The translations under genes were made by a program, and so were the position numbers. This document shows, piece by piece, positions 17,739 to 27,210 of a DNA stretch of 64,000 bases. The stretch comes from Actinomadura sp. NAK00032. Its GTDB lineage: Bacteria > Actinomycetota > Actinomycetes > Streptosporangiales > Streptosporangiaceae. The stretch is taken from contig NZ_CP054932.1 of assembly GCF_013364275.1 (NCBI RefSeq), positions 2,418,001 through 2,482,000 of the forward strand, given 5' to 3'. The notes beneath the pieces were generated by a model. The model was given only the letters and a program-made list of their open reading frames with translations. It had not been told where the DNA came from and did no database searches. How positions within the stretch are numbered: position 1 is the first letter of the stretch; every line of letters begins with the position of its first letter.

Positions 17739-19034
17739 CTACTTGCCCTTCGCGGCCAGCCGCAGGTAGTTCTGCTGGGCGATGGCCGCCCGGTAGTGCT
17801 CGACGGTGGCCTGTGCCACGGCCGGCCAGGCGAAACGCCGCTGGACGCGCGCGAGCCCCGCGGCACCGGCCTTCGCCCGCTCCTCGGCGGAGTCGTGCAG
17901 GCGGTGCAGGGTCGCGGCCAGCTCCTCGACGTCCCCGGGCGCGACCAGCACGCCCGCGTCGCCGACGACCTCGGGCAGCGCGCCGGCGCGGCTCGCGACC
18001 AGCGGCGTCCCGGAGGCCATGTGCTCCACGGCGGGCAGCGAGAACCCCTCGTACCGGGACGGGACGACGGCGATCTCCGCCGATGCCAGCAGCTCGCCCA
18101 GCTCGTCGTCGCTGATGCCGCTGACGAACTTCACGCGGTCGCCGAGGGCGAGGTCGCGCACGAGCTTGTCGGTCGGGCCGTCCTTCTGCGGCTTGCTGAC
18201 GACCACCACGTGGACGTCCCGCTCGGTGGCGAGCTTGGCGACCGCGCGCAGCAGCACGTCCACGCCCTTGATCGGCGCGTCCGCGCTGGCCATCGCCACG
18301 ATCCGGCCGGGGACGCGCTCGCCGCGCGGGTGGAAGACGCGGGTGTCGACGCCGAGCGGCAGGATCTCGATGTCGCGCGGGTCGACCTTGAAGTCCTTGA
18401 CGATGTCGACCTTGGACGACTCCGACACCGTCAGCACCGGGCCGATCCGCCGCGACACCTGGGCCTGCATCGCGACGAACCCGTACCAGCGGCGCTTGCC
18501 GAGCTTCTGCTTGACGCCGCGCGCGGCCTCCAGCTCGATCCGCCGGTCGACGCTGATCGGGTGGTGGATGCTCGTCACCAGCGGCAGCCCGAGCCCGCCG
18601 ATGCCGAGGTTGCCGAGCCCGAGGACCTGGTTGTCGTGCACCACGTCGAAGTCGCGGCGGCGCCGCTTCAGCAGCCGCAGCGCGCGCAGCGAGAACGTCA
18701 GCGGCTCGGGGAAGCCGCCCGTCTTCATGTGCGCGAACTCCAGGACGTCGACCCAGTCGCGGAACTCGCCGAGGGCCGGGGTGCGGAAGGGGTCCTCGTC
18801 CCGGTACAGGTCCAGGCTCGGGAGCTTGGTGAGGACGATCTCCTCCCGGTCCAGCTCGGGGTACGGCTGGCCGGAGACCACCTCGACCGAGTGCCCGAGA
18901 TCGACCAGTTCCCGGCTCAGATGCCGGAGGTAGACCCCCTGGCCGCCGCAGTGCGGCTTGCTCCGGTACGAGAGCAGGGCGACCCGCAGCGGTCCGTCCT
19001 GGCCTTGACCGCCCGCCTCGCCTGCTTCACCCAC
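17739..19034 (-). CDS. Glycosyltransferase family 4
   Basis: 431 aa from GTG 19034 (an upstream GTG at 19088 would add 18 Gly/Ala-rich residues and overlap the P450 stop by 26 bases). GT-B fold: N-terminal VALLSYRSKPHCGGQGVYLRHL with the donor loop, central IEILPLGVDTRVFHPRGERV, and the C-terminal EX7E-type segment RYEGFSLPAVEHMASGTPLVAS near 345-366. It should transfer a sugar from a nucleotide donor. It directly follows two P450 genes in the same direction, which places glycosyl transfer in a transcription unit headed by a KstR-box promoter. Confidence 0.88.
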   Translation of the reverse strand: MGEAGEAGGQGQDGPLRVALLSYRSKPHCGGQGVYLRHLSRELVDLGHSVEVVSGQPYPELDREEIVLTKLPSLDLYRDEDPFRTPALGEFRDWVDVLEFAHMKTGGFPEPLTFSLRALRLLKRRRRDFDVVHDNQVLGLGNLGIGGLGLPLVTSIHHPISVDRRIELEAARGVKQKLGKRRWYGFVAMQAQVSRRIGPVLTVSESSKVDIVKDFKVDPRDIEILPLGVDTRVFHPRGERVPGRIVAMASADAPIKGVDVLLRAVAKLATERDVHVVVVSKPQKDGPTDKLVRDLALGDRVKFVSGISDDELGELLASAEIAVVPSRYEGFSLPAVEHMASGTPLVASRAGALPEVVGDAGVLVAPGDVEELAATLHRLHDSAEERAKAGAAGLARVQRRFAWPAVAQATVEHYRAAIAQQNYLRLAAKGK

Positions 19035-19062
19035 GCCAGCCCCTGCCCACGCACCACTCCCG

Positions 19063-20322
19063 TCAGTCGAGGGACGCCGGACGCACACGCACCGGCATCT
19101 CCTTTATGCCGTTGATGAAACTAGACCTTAGCCTGCGAACGTTACCGCTGAGTTCAATATTGGGCACGGCGTCCAAAAGTGTTTCGAAGAGCACACTCAG
19201 CTCGAGTCGGGCGAGATGGGAGCCCAGGCAGAAGTGCGGCCCGCCGCCGCCGAACCCGAGGTGGGGGTTCGGGTCGCGGCCCACGTCGAAGGCCCAGGGG
19301 TCGCCGAACACGGCCTCGTCGCGGTTCGCCGAGGAGTAGAAGACGACGACCTTGTCGCCCTCCTCGATCTTCTTGCCGCGCAGCTCGGTGTCCCGGACGG
19401 CGGTCCGCCGGAACAGGTTGACCGGCGTGACCCAGCGGACGATCTCGTCCGCCGCCGTCCGCACCAGCGACCGGTCGGCCCGCAGCCGCTTCCACTGCTC
19501 CGGGTGCTCCAGCAGCGCGAGCATGCCGCCGGTCGCCGCGTTGCGGGTCGTCTCGTTCCCGGCGACCGACAGCAGCATCACGAACAGCTCGAACTCGTCG
19601 CCGCTGAGGACCTCGCCGCCGGCGTCCGGCTGGAGCAGCTTCGTGACGATGTCGTCGCGCGGGTTCTCCCGCCGGTCGGCGGCCAGCACGTTGGCGTAGG
19701 CGTACAGCTCGGTCGCCGCCGCCTGGCCCTCCTCCGGCGTCCGCTGGAACTCCGGGTCGTCCCCGCCGATCAGGGTGTTGGACCAGGTGAAGATCTTCTC
19801 CCGGTCCTCCGGCGGGGCGCCCAGCAGCTCGCAGATCACGTACAGCGGCAGCGGCGCCGCCAGGTCCCGGACGAAGTCGGCCTCCTCCCCGCGCTCCACC
19901 GTCTCCTGGACGAGCCGCCGGCAGATGTCCCGGATGTGCTGCTCCAGCGCGCCGATCGCGCGCGGCGTGAACCCGCGGTTGACGATGCTCCGCTTGCGCG
20001 AGTGCTCCGGCGGGTCCTGGTTGAGCATCATCATCCGCTGCAGGACGAGGTGCTCCTCGGGCGGCTCGTCGAACAGCGCGAGCCGCCGCCAGGAGGAGAA
20101 CACCTCCGGGTGCCGCGACACGTGCACGACGTCCTCGTGCCGGGTGACGGCCCAGAACGGGGGGTAGTCCCGCTCCGGGTCGCCGTGGTGCCGGTGGACG
20201 GGATCGTGCTCGCGCAGCCAGGTCAGCTGCTCGTGCGGGATGCCGCCGCGCTCGTAGGCGCCCGGGTCGGCCAGTTCGATGTCGGGAGTGGTCTCGGGAG
20301 TGGTGCCGGGGGTGCTGGTCAT
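19063..20322 (-). CDS. Cytochrome P450, CYP124/125/142-like
   Basis: 419 aa. Oxygen-activation helix AGNETTRN at 254-261, ExxR as EIVR at 293-296, and heme loop FGGGGPHFCLGSHLA with the ligand Cys365. The general sequence resembles the sterol/fatty-acid omega-hydroxylase clan of actinobacteria (CYP124, CYP125, CYP142), but I cannot assign a family. It starts 30 bases after the upstream P450 stop and shares its promoter; the two are paralogues (YERGGIPH...LR..DPVH and KEMPV/KEIPV ends in both). Expected to use a small ferredoxin such as the one at 14721. Confidence 0.92.
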   Translation of the reverse strand: MTSTPGTTPETTPDIELADPGAYERGGIPHEQLTWLREHDPVHRHHGDPERDYPPFWAVTRHEDVVHVSRHPEVFSSWRRLALFDEPPEEHLVLQRMMMLNQDPPEHSRKRSIVNRGFTPRAIGALEQHIRDICRRLVQETVERGEEADFVRDLAAPLPLYVICELLGAPPEDREKIFTWSNTLIGGDDPEFQRTPEEGQAAATELYAYANVLAADRRENPRDDIVTKLLQPDAGGEVLSGDEFELFVMLLSVAGNETTRNAATGGMLALLEHPEQWKRLRADRSLVRTAADEIVRWVTPVNLFRRTAVRDTELRGKKIEEGDKVVVFYSSANRDEAVFGDPWAFDVGRDPNPHLGFGGGGPHFCLGSHLARLELSVLFETLLDAVPNIELSGNVRRLRSSFINGIKEMPVRVRPASLD

Positions 20323-20352
20323 CGCCTCGAACCTCCTCGTCCGCAGACGCCG

Positions 20353-21624
20353 TCAGCCCCCGAGCGGGGCGGACGGTGTGAAGCTCACCGGGATCTCCTT
20401 GTAGCCGTTGACGAAGTTGGAGCGGAGCCGGCGGGGCTCGCCGGCGAGCCGGATGTCGGGCATCCGCTCAAGGATCGTCTCAAAGATGATGCGCAGGTTC
20501 AGCCGCGCCAGGTGGGTGCCGAGGCAGTAGTGCGGGCCGCCGCCGCCGAAGCCGATGTGCGGGTTCGGGTCGCGGCCCACGTCGAAGGAGGACGGGTCGT
20601 CGAAGACCCGCTCGTCGCGGTTGGCCGAGCCGTAGAACAGCACGACCTTGTCGCCGGCCTTGATCTGCTTGCCGCCGAGCTCGGTGTCGACGAGGGCGGT
20701 GCGGCGGAACTGGTTGATCGGGCTCACCCAGCGGACGATCTCCTCGACGGCCTTCGGCAGCAGGCTCCGGTCGGCGCGCAGCCGCTCCCACTGGTCGGGG
20801 CGCTCGAAGAAGGCCAGCATGCCGCCCGCGGTCGCGGTCCGGGTCGTCTCGTTGCCGGCGATCGACAGCATGATCACGAACAGCTGGAACTCCTCCAGCG
20901 TGATCTTGCTGCCGTCCGCGTCGGGCGCGAGCAGCTTGGTCACGATGTCGTCGCGCGGGGTGGACTCCCGGGCCGCCGCGAGCTGCCCGCCCCACTCGGC
21001 GAACTCGGCCGCGCACAGCGTCGACTCCTCGCGGCCCCCGATGAACTCGGGGTCGTTGAACGCGACCAGCTTGTTCGACCAGTGGAAGATCTTCTCCCGG
21101 TCCGCCAGCGGCGCGCCGAGCAGCTCGCAGATCGTGTAGAGCGGCAGCGGCGCGGCGAACCGCTCCACGAAGTCGCACTCGCCGAGCGGCGCGGCCTCGT
21201 CGATCAGCTCGTTGCAGATCCGCCGGATGTGGTCCTCCAGCCGGCCGATCATCCGCGGCGTGAAGCCCTTGTTCACCATGGACCGCAGCCGGGTGTGGTC
21301 CGGCGGGTCCTGGAACAGCATCATCTGCCCGTACATGGCGATGTCGTCGGAGGAGAACTCCTCGAACATCGCCGTGCGCTCGTGCGAGGAGTACGGGTTG
21401 GCGCGCCGCGACACCGACACCACGTCCTCGTGCCGCGTCACGGCCCAGAACCCGGGGACGCCCTCGTTGGGGTCCTGGTGCCAGTGCACGGGGTCGTTGT
21501 CGCGCAGCCACTGGAACTGCCGGTGCGGGATGCCCCCGCGCTCGTACACGCCCGGATCGATGACGTCGATCTCGGGGGCGCGGAACACCCGATCGTGCGG
21601 GGCGATGGACGTCGCGAGTGCCAT
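20353..21624 (-). CDS. Cytochrome P450, CYP124/125/142-like, operon head
   Basis: 423 aa, ATG at 21624. Landmarks: AGNETTRT in helix I, EIVR in helix K, heme loop FGGGGPHYCLGTHLA with the thiolate cysteine, and the typical terminal YKEIPVSF. It is closely related to the next P450 (19063-20322). It is the first gene of a minus-strand series P450-P450-GT4-methyltransferase-alpha-toroid. Its promoter region carries a perfect KstR-type box at 21690 and an 8-2-8 palindrome at 21706, so induction by sterol intermediates is expected. Substrate unknown; a sterol or terpenoid is likely. Confidence 0.92.
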   Translation of the reverse strand: MALATSIAPHDRVFRAPEIDVIDPGVYERGGIPHRQFQWLRDNDPVHWHQDPNEGVPGFWAVTRHEDVVSVSRRANPYSSHERTAMFEEFSSDDIAMYGQMMLFQDPPDHTRLRSMVNKGFTPRMIGRLEDHIRRICNELIDEAAPLGECDFVERFAAPLPLYTICELLGAPLADREKIFHWSNKLVAFNDPEFIGGREESTLCAAEFAEWGGQLAAARESTPRDDIVTKLLAPDADGSKITLEEFQLFVIMLSIAGNETTRTATAGGMLAFFERPDQWERLRADRSLLPKAVEEIVRWVSPINQFRRTALVDTELGGKQIKAGDKVVLFYGSANRDERVFDDPSSFDVGRDPNPHIGFGGGGPHYCLGTHLARLNLRIIFETILERMPDIRLAGEPRRLRSNFVNGYKEIPVSFTPSAPLGG

Positions 21625-21689
21625 GGAAGACCCTTCGTGCCGGGACGGTGCCGAGATCGCTCGACTGAGCGCTTGCTTGGCCGCAGACC

Positions 21690-21703
21690 TAGAACAGGTT
21701 CTA
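21690..21703. promoter_or_regulatory. KstR-type operator TAGAACAGGTTCTA
   Basis: Exact TnnAACnnGTTnnA match, 66-79 bases upstream of the P450 ATG at 21624. It is the exact reverse complement of the box at 28698-28711, which strengthens the case that both are true sites for one regulator. Confidence 0.78.
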
Positions 21704-21705
21704 AC

Positions 21706-21723
21706 ATGAGACTGGAGTCTCAT
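21706..21723. promoter_or_regulatory. 8-2-8 palindrome ATGAGACT-GG-AGTCTCAT
   Basis: Perfect palindrome 2 bases beyond the KstR-type box, on the side away from the P450 gene. A shorter version with the same arms (AGACT-CA-AGTCT) lies beyond the KstR-type box of cyp125 at 28531-28542. The upstream position would suit an activator or a second repressor. Confidence 0.6.
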
Positions 21724-21786
21724 CAAGGGGCCGACGGGCAAAGGTGACCTGGCTCGCACCTGCCCCTTCCGTCCCGTTCCGGCTGA

Positions 21787-21825
21787 TAGCGTGGATCCGT
21801 GCTTCAGCAGCTCCTGTACCTCTGA
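21787..21825 (+). promoter_or_regulatory. Leaderless upstream ORF and -10 of the ABC-F gene
   Basis: A -10-like TAGCGT (21787-21792) is followed after 6 bases by GTG at 21799, opening an 8-codon ORF read as MLQQLLYL and ending at TGA 21823-21825. Arrangement and length fit a leader peptide translated from the first base of the mRNA, as in ribosome-mediated attenuation of ABC-F and erm genes. No good -35 is visible. Confidence 0.55.
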
Positions 21826-21839
21826 CAGGCCTCCGGACG

Positions 21840-21957
21840 GCCCGCCGCTCGCGTTGACCGAGCCGCGGGCGGTCTGACGCTCGCCATCGGCCCCCTCTTG
21901 CGGGGCTGTCAGTTCGAAGGCACACCCACTTCTCCCTTTCCCGGGACAGGTGTGCCT
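21840..21957 (+). promoter_or_regulatory. Attenuator-like hairpin array in the ABC-F leader
   Basis: Three hairpins follow the leader ORF. (i) 21840-21870: GCCCGC and GCTCG arms pairing with CGAGC and GCGGGC across a 7-base loop, one C/C mismatch. (ii) 21890-21906: GCCCC / GGGGC. (iii) 21918-21957: AGGCACACC / GGTGTGCCT, 9 bp, 22-base loop, ending 7 bases before the GGAGG of the ABC-F gene so that it could occlude the ribosome site or act as a terminator. Alternative pairings among the G/C-rich arms are likely. Mechanism inferred. Confidence 0.55.
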
Positions 21958-21972
21958 CCGTCCGGAGGAAGC

Positions 21973-23619
21973 ATGAACACCACCATCACCGTGCCCGCGC
22001 GCGCCCGCGCCCAGCTCTCCGCCGAGGGGATCCGCGTCGTGCGCGGCGGGCGGACCGTCCTGCGCGACGTGCACCTGTCCGTCTCGCCGGGAGCCCGCTG
22101 GGGCGTCGTCGGCGAGAACGGGCGGGGCAAGACGACCCTGCTGCACGTGCTCAGCGGCGCGCTGGTCCCCGACGAGGGCACCGTCAAGCGCGTCGGCACG
22201 TTCGGGATCGCCGAGCAGGCCATGTCCATCGACGGCGACGCCACCGTCGGCGACGCGGTCGACCGGGAGCTCGCGGACGCCCGCGCGGCGCTGCGGGCGT
22301 TCGACGAGGCGACCCGGGCCATGGCCGGAGGGCGCCCCGGCGCCGACGAAGCCTACGCGGCGGCGCTGGACGCCGCCGAAGCGCTCGACGCCTGGGACGC
22401 CGACCGGCGCGTCGACCTCGCCCTGGAGGCCCTCGGCGCGGTCACCGACCGGGGGCGGCGGCTGTCGGAGCTGTCGGTCGGGCAGCGCTACCGGGTGCGG
22501 CTCGCGTGCCTGCTCGGCGCCGAGCACGACTTCCTGCTCCTGGACGAGCCGACCAACCACCTGGACGCGGCCGGCCTCGCCTTCCTCACCGCGCGGCTGC
22601 GCGCCCACCCCGGCGGGGTCGTGCTCGTCAGCCACGACCGCGCGCTGCTGTCGGACGCCGCGACGACGGTCCTCGACCTCGACCCGAGCCGGGACGGCCG
22701 CCCGGCCGTCTACGGGGACGGGTTCGCCGGATACCGGGAGGGCCGCGAGGCGGAGCTGCGCCGGTGGGAGGAGGAGTACGAGCGGCAGCGCGGCGAGCAC
22801 GCGCGCCTCACCCGCGACCTCGCGGCGGCCCGCGACCGCCTGGTCACCGGGTGGCGGCCGGACAAGGGCACGGGCAAGCACCAGCGCGCCACCCGCGCGC
22901 CGGCGCTCGTCCGCGCCGTCCACCGGCGGCGGGACGACCTGGAGCGGCACGCCGTGACCGCGCCGGAGCCGCCGCAGCGGTTCCGCATGCCGGACCTGCC
23001 CGCGCGGCCGGGTACGACGCTGCTCAGCGCGGAGGGCGTGCGCGTGGCCGCCCGGCTGCCGCACGAGGTCACGCTCGCGCTGGAGTCGGGGGCGCGCACG
23101 GTCGTCACCGGCCCCAACGGGGCGGGCAAGTCGACCCTCCTCGCCGTGCTGGCGGGACGGCTCGCGCCCACCGGCGGAACCATCCGGCGCGCCCCGGACG
23201 CGCGCGTGCGACTGCTCGCCCAGGAGTCGCCGCACGCGGAGACCGGGCGTGCCCACGAGGTGTTCGCCGCCCACGTCGGCCGCCTGATCACCACGGGGGT
23301 GCTCGCCGAGGGCGAGGCGGTCTCCCTCTCGGCCCTCGGCCTGCTGTCGTCCGCGGACGCGGGCAGGCCGGTGCGGGAGCTGTCGATGGGACGGCAGCGC
23401 AGGCTCGACCTGGCGATGGCCCTGGCGGCGCGCCCGCACGTCCTGCTGCTGGACGAGCCGACGAACCACCTGTCGATCGCCCTGGTGGACGAGCTGACCG
23501 AGGCCCTCCAAGCCACGCAGGCCGCGGTCGTGGTCGCCAGCCACGACCGACAGCTGCTGCGGGACACCGCGGACTGGCCGAGCCTCCCCATCGGCGAAGG
23601 GAACGTCTCCCTCGTTTGA
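21973..23619 (+). CDS. ABC-F ribosomal protection protein (antibiotic resistance type)
   Basis: 548 aa with two ATPase domains and no membrane segments. NBD1: Walker A GENGRGKTTLL near 48-58, signature LSVGQRYR, Walker B LLLDEPTNHLD. NBD2: GPNGAGKSTL, LSMGRQRR, LLLDEPTNHLS. The linker between them is charged and helical (EEEYERQRGEHARLTRDLA), which is the antibiotic-resistance-domain position that reaches the peptidyl-transferase centre in ABC-F proteins against lincosamides, macrolides, streptogramins or pleuromutilins. ATG 21973 has GGAGGA 4 bases ahead. The long structured leader with an 8-codon ORF suggests induction by ribosome-targeting drugs. It neighbours an erythromycin-esterase-family gene. 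Confidence 0.88.
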   Translation: MNTTITVPARARAQLSAEGIRVVRGGRTVLRDVHLSVSPGARWGVVGENGRGKTTLLHVLSGALVPDEGTVKRVGTFGIAEQAMSIDGDATVGDAVDRELADARAALRAFDEATRAMAGGRPGADEAYAAALDAAEALDAWDADRRVDLALEALGAVTDRGRRLSELSVGQRYRVRLACLLGAEHDFLLLDEPTNHLDAAGLAFLTARLRAHPGGVVLVSHDRALLSDAATTVLDLDPSRDGRPAVYGDGFAGYREGREAELRRWEEEYERQRGEHARLTRDLAAARDRLVTGWRPDKGTGKHQRATRAPALVRAVHRRRDDLERHAVTAPEPPQRFRMPDLPARPGTTLLSAEGVRVAARLPHEVTLALESGARTVVTGPNGAGKSTLLAVLAGRLAPTGGTIRRAPDARVRLLAQESPHAETGRAHEVFAAHVGRLITTGVLAEGEAVSLSALGLLSSADAGRPVRELSMGRQRRLDLAMALAARPHVLLLDEPTNHLSIALVDELTEALQATQAAVVVASHDRQLLRDTADWPSLPIGEGNVSLV

Positions 23620-23621
23620 GA

Positions 23622-23668
23622 CTTCCGGGCGCTGCCACCTGCTGTCATCTGGTGGCATCGCTCGGAAG
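23622..23668 (+). terminator. Two-part hairpin after the ABC-F gene
   Basis: Outer stem CTTCCG / CGGAAG and inner stem TGCCACC / GGTGGCA separated by internal loops, followed within 12 bases by TTCTTTTAAAG. This is the only hairpin in the window followed by a T-rich stretch, so intrinsic termination is credible. The T/A-rich segment also holds a -10-like TACGAT (23690-23695) for the next gene. Confidence 0.6.
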
Positions 23669-23703
23669 CTTCACCCGTTCTTTTAAAGATACGATTCAGG
23701 CAC

Positions 23704-24858
23704 ATGAGTCAAGAGATTCGAGACTTCGTGCCCGCGTCGTGCGAGCTGCTGGCGCTCGGGGAACCGGCCCACCCGTCCCAGGAACCGGCGTTCGGGGACG
23801 TCCGCAACGAGCTGTTCGCCGCACTCGCGGACCGGGGGTTCCGCTCCATCGCCCTGGAGACCGACCGCGTGGCCGCGCTCGCGGTGGACGACCACGTCCA
23901 GCACGGGACGGGCACCCTCGACGCGGCGATGACGGACGGCTTCTCGCACGGCTTCGGCGGCCTGGACGCCAACCGCCGGCTCGTCGCCTGGATGCGCGAG
24001 TACAACGAGGGCCGTACCGCCGGGGAACGGCTGGCCTTCCACGGCTTCGACGTCCCGGCCGAGAACACCAGCGCCCCCAGCCCCCGGCGCCATCTGGAGT
24101 ACGCGCGCGACTACCTGGGCCTCGACCTCGACCTCGCGGACCTGCTCGGCCCCGACGAGAGATGGAGCCGCCAGGAGGCGATCCTGGACCCGGCGGAGTC
24201 GGTCGGCGACGGCTCCGAGGCGGCGCGGTCACGGGCGATCGCCGACGACATGCTCACCTCGCTCTACGCGCGCGCTCCGGAACTGGTCGCGACGACCTCG
24301 CGCGCCGCCTGGTTCCGCGCCCGCACGCACCTCACCGCGGGCATCGGCCTGCTCCGCTACCACGCGCAGGCCGCCCGGCGGATCGAGGAGGGCGCGCGGA
24401 TCTCCGGCCTCATGGCCACCCGGGACGCGCTCATGGCGCAGAACCTTCTGGACGTCCGCGCGATCGAAGCGGAACGCGGCCCGACCCTGGCCTTCGCCCA
24501 CAACAGCCACCTGCAGCGCAACCCGAGCAGCATCAGCATGGCGGGGATGCAGATCGGCTGGTCCTCCGCCGGAGCCATCGCCGGCTCCCTGCTGGGCGGC
24601 CGGTACACCGTCATCATCGGCAGCATGGGACGCAGTGAAGCCCTCGGCCTGGGAGAACCCGAACCCGACACCTACGAGGGCTTCCTGCAACGCCGCACCA
24701 CTACCTGGAGCCTGACGAGCGCCGCGATCCCTCCCGCGCGCACACGCACCGACCTGGCGCCGGGACGCCACTACGCCGCCCTCACCCGGGAGGCCGTCGC
24801 CGCGGCCGACGCGGTCCTGCACCTCGGCATCGCCGGAGCGCGGGCCGCGGACGGCTAG
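23704..24858 (+). CDS. Erythromycin esterase family protein (Ere-like)
   Basis: 384 aa. The three family landmarks are present: GEPAHPSQEPAFG with His23 and Glu27, ALETD with Glu53, and FAHNSHLQRN near 262-271. In EreA/EreB the equivalent His and Glu residues activate water to open the macrolactone ring of 14-membered macrolides. Many relatives have other esterase roles, so macrolide hydrolysis is inferred, helped by the adjacent ABC-F resistance-type gene. Its ATG lies 9 bases behind a -10-like TACGAT with hardly any Shine-Dalgarno, so it may have its own near-leaderless promoter. Ends 8 bases from the convergent MBL gene. Confidence 0.82.
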   Translation: MSQEIRDFVPASCELLALGEPAHPSQEPAFGDVRNELFAALADRGFRSIALETDRVAALAVDDHVQHGTGTLDAAMTDGFSHGFGGLDANRRLVAWMREYNEGRTAGERLAFHGFDVPAENTSAPSPRRHLEYARDYLGLDLDLADLLGPDERWSRQEAILDPAESVGDGSEAARSRAIADDMLTSLYARAPELVATTSRAAWFRARTHLTAGIGLLRYHAQAARRIEEGARISGLMATRDALMAQNLLDVRAIEAERGPTLAFAHNSHLQRNPSSISMAGMQIGWSSAGAIAGSLLGGRYTVIIGSMGRSEALGLGEPEPDTYEGFLQRRTTTWSLTSAAIPPARTRTDLAPGRHYAALTREAVAAADAVLHLGIAGARAADG

Positions 24859-24865
24859 CGGACGG

Positions 24866-25897
24866 TCAGCGCAGGACGTAGCGCAGGGGGTCGTCGGCGC
24901 CTTCGCGGCGGGCGACTCCCCGCGTTTCGAGGGTGCGGAGGTGGGCGGCCGCCTCGGCCGCGGCCATGCGGCGCGCCTGCTGGGACATGTCGGCCCAGGC
25001 GTGCCGCCACTTGAGGCCCGCCGTCAGGTCCCACAGGGTGGTGGCGGACGGGGACAGCAGGGCGGTCACCTCGGCGAGGCGCTCCTCGTGGTGGCCGATG
25101 ATCTCGCGGGCGCGCTCGGACAGGCCGTTGAAGCGGTACTGGTGGGCGGGCAGGACCTCCTGCACGCCCATGGCCGAGACCTTGTCGAGCGAGCCGAGGA
25201 AGTCGCTCAGCGGGTCCACGTCCGGGGTGTCGTAGGGGTAGAGGCCGATGTGCGGGGTGATGCGCGGCAGGACGTGGTCGCCGGTGAAGATGCGGTCGCC
25301 GTCCTCCAGGTGGAGGCAGATGTGGCCGGGGGAGTGGCCCGGCGTCCAGATGGCCCGCAGCCGGCGGCCCGGGACGTCGGCCAGGTCGCCGTCCGACAGC
25401 TCCCGGTCGGGGATCGCCGGCGGCGACACCGACACCTGCCCGCTCGGGCCGGTCAGCTCGGACTCGGCGGCGCCGGCGCGGCGCAGCGCGGTCAGCTCGA
25501 ACTGGCGGCGGTCGCCCCGGCCGGCGGCGTGGAAGAGGCGGACGACGTCGGCGTCCGCGTGGTGCATGGCGATCCAGGCGCCGGACGTCTCGCGGACGCG
25601 GCCCGCGAGCCCCGAGTGGTCGGGGTGGAAGTGCGTGACGACCACGCCGTGGACGTCCGACATCTGGATCCCGAACGTGCCGAGGCCGTCGCGCAGGGCC
25701 GCCCAGGCGTCCTCGTGCTGCCAGCCCGCGTCGATCAGGACGGGCCCCTTCGGGCTTTCCACCGCGTACACGAGGGTGTACGCGAGCGGGTTGTCCGGGA
25801 TAGGGACGGGAACGCTCCACAGCCCGCCGCCGAGGTCCTCAGGTTCCGGCTGCACCGAGACCGCCTTTCGCGCCTTTTCCGAAGCATGGTGAAGCAT
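24866..25897 (-). CDS. MBL-fold metallo-hydrolase
   Basis: 343 aa. Metal-binding motif VVTHFHPDHSGLAG (HxHxDH), then TPGHSPGHICLH, FTGDHVLP and a late LPAHQYRF supply the usual dizinc ligands. Family members hydrolyse thioesters, lactones and other esters. It lies 41 bases downstream of fadA5 on the same strand and probably shares its KstR-controlled transcript, so an acyl-CoA thioesterase or lactonase role in sterol breakdown is reasonable but inferred. ATG 25897 is chosen as the most upstream start after fadA5; a second ATG lies in a different register, and Shine-Dalgarno is weak. Confidence 0.82.
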   Translation of the reverse strand: MLHHASEKARKAVSVQPEPEDLGGGLWSVPVPIPDNPLAYTLVYAVESPKGPVLIDAGWQHEDAWAALRDGLGTFGIQMSDVHGVVVTHFHPDHSGLAGRVRETSGAWIAMHHADADVVRLFHAAGRGDRRQFELTALRRAGAAESELTGPSGQVSVSPPAIPDRELSDGDLADVPGRRLRAIWTPGHSPGHICLHLEDGDRIFTGDHVLPRITPHIGLYPYDTPDVDPLSDFLGSLDKVSAMGVQEVLPAHQYRFNGLSERAREIIGHHEERLAEVTALLSPSATTLWDLTAGLKWRHAWADMSQQARRMAAAEAAAHLRTLETRGVARREGADDPLRYVLR

Positions 25898-25938
25898 GGG
25901 TACGCCCCGGCCACGGTAGCCGGGGCGGACGGACGGGA

Positions 25939-27144
<1,206 letters not shown>

Positions 27145-27210
27145 ACTTTCTCCGGCCAGGGCGGGTCCCGGTGAGAGGGATCGGCGCGCTCCCGCTCGTC
27201 CGCCGGTCGC

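Noticed and set aside
21892..21972. KstR-controlled expression of the ABC-F gene, given the box at 21690
   Set aside because: The box and adjacent palindrome are closer to the minus-strand P450 and lie about 85 bases upstream of the proposed ABC-F -10; the ABC-F leader has its own signals.
20353..23658. 1101-codon minus-strand open frame continuing upstream of the P450 at 20353 through the ABC-F gene
   Set aside because: Only the part from 21624 downward encodes a P450. The remainder is low-complexity Arg/Gly/Ala sequence antisense to the ABC-F gene, a frame shadow of high-GC coding DNA.
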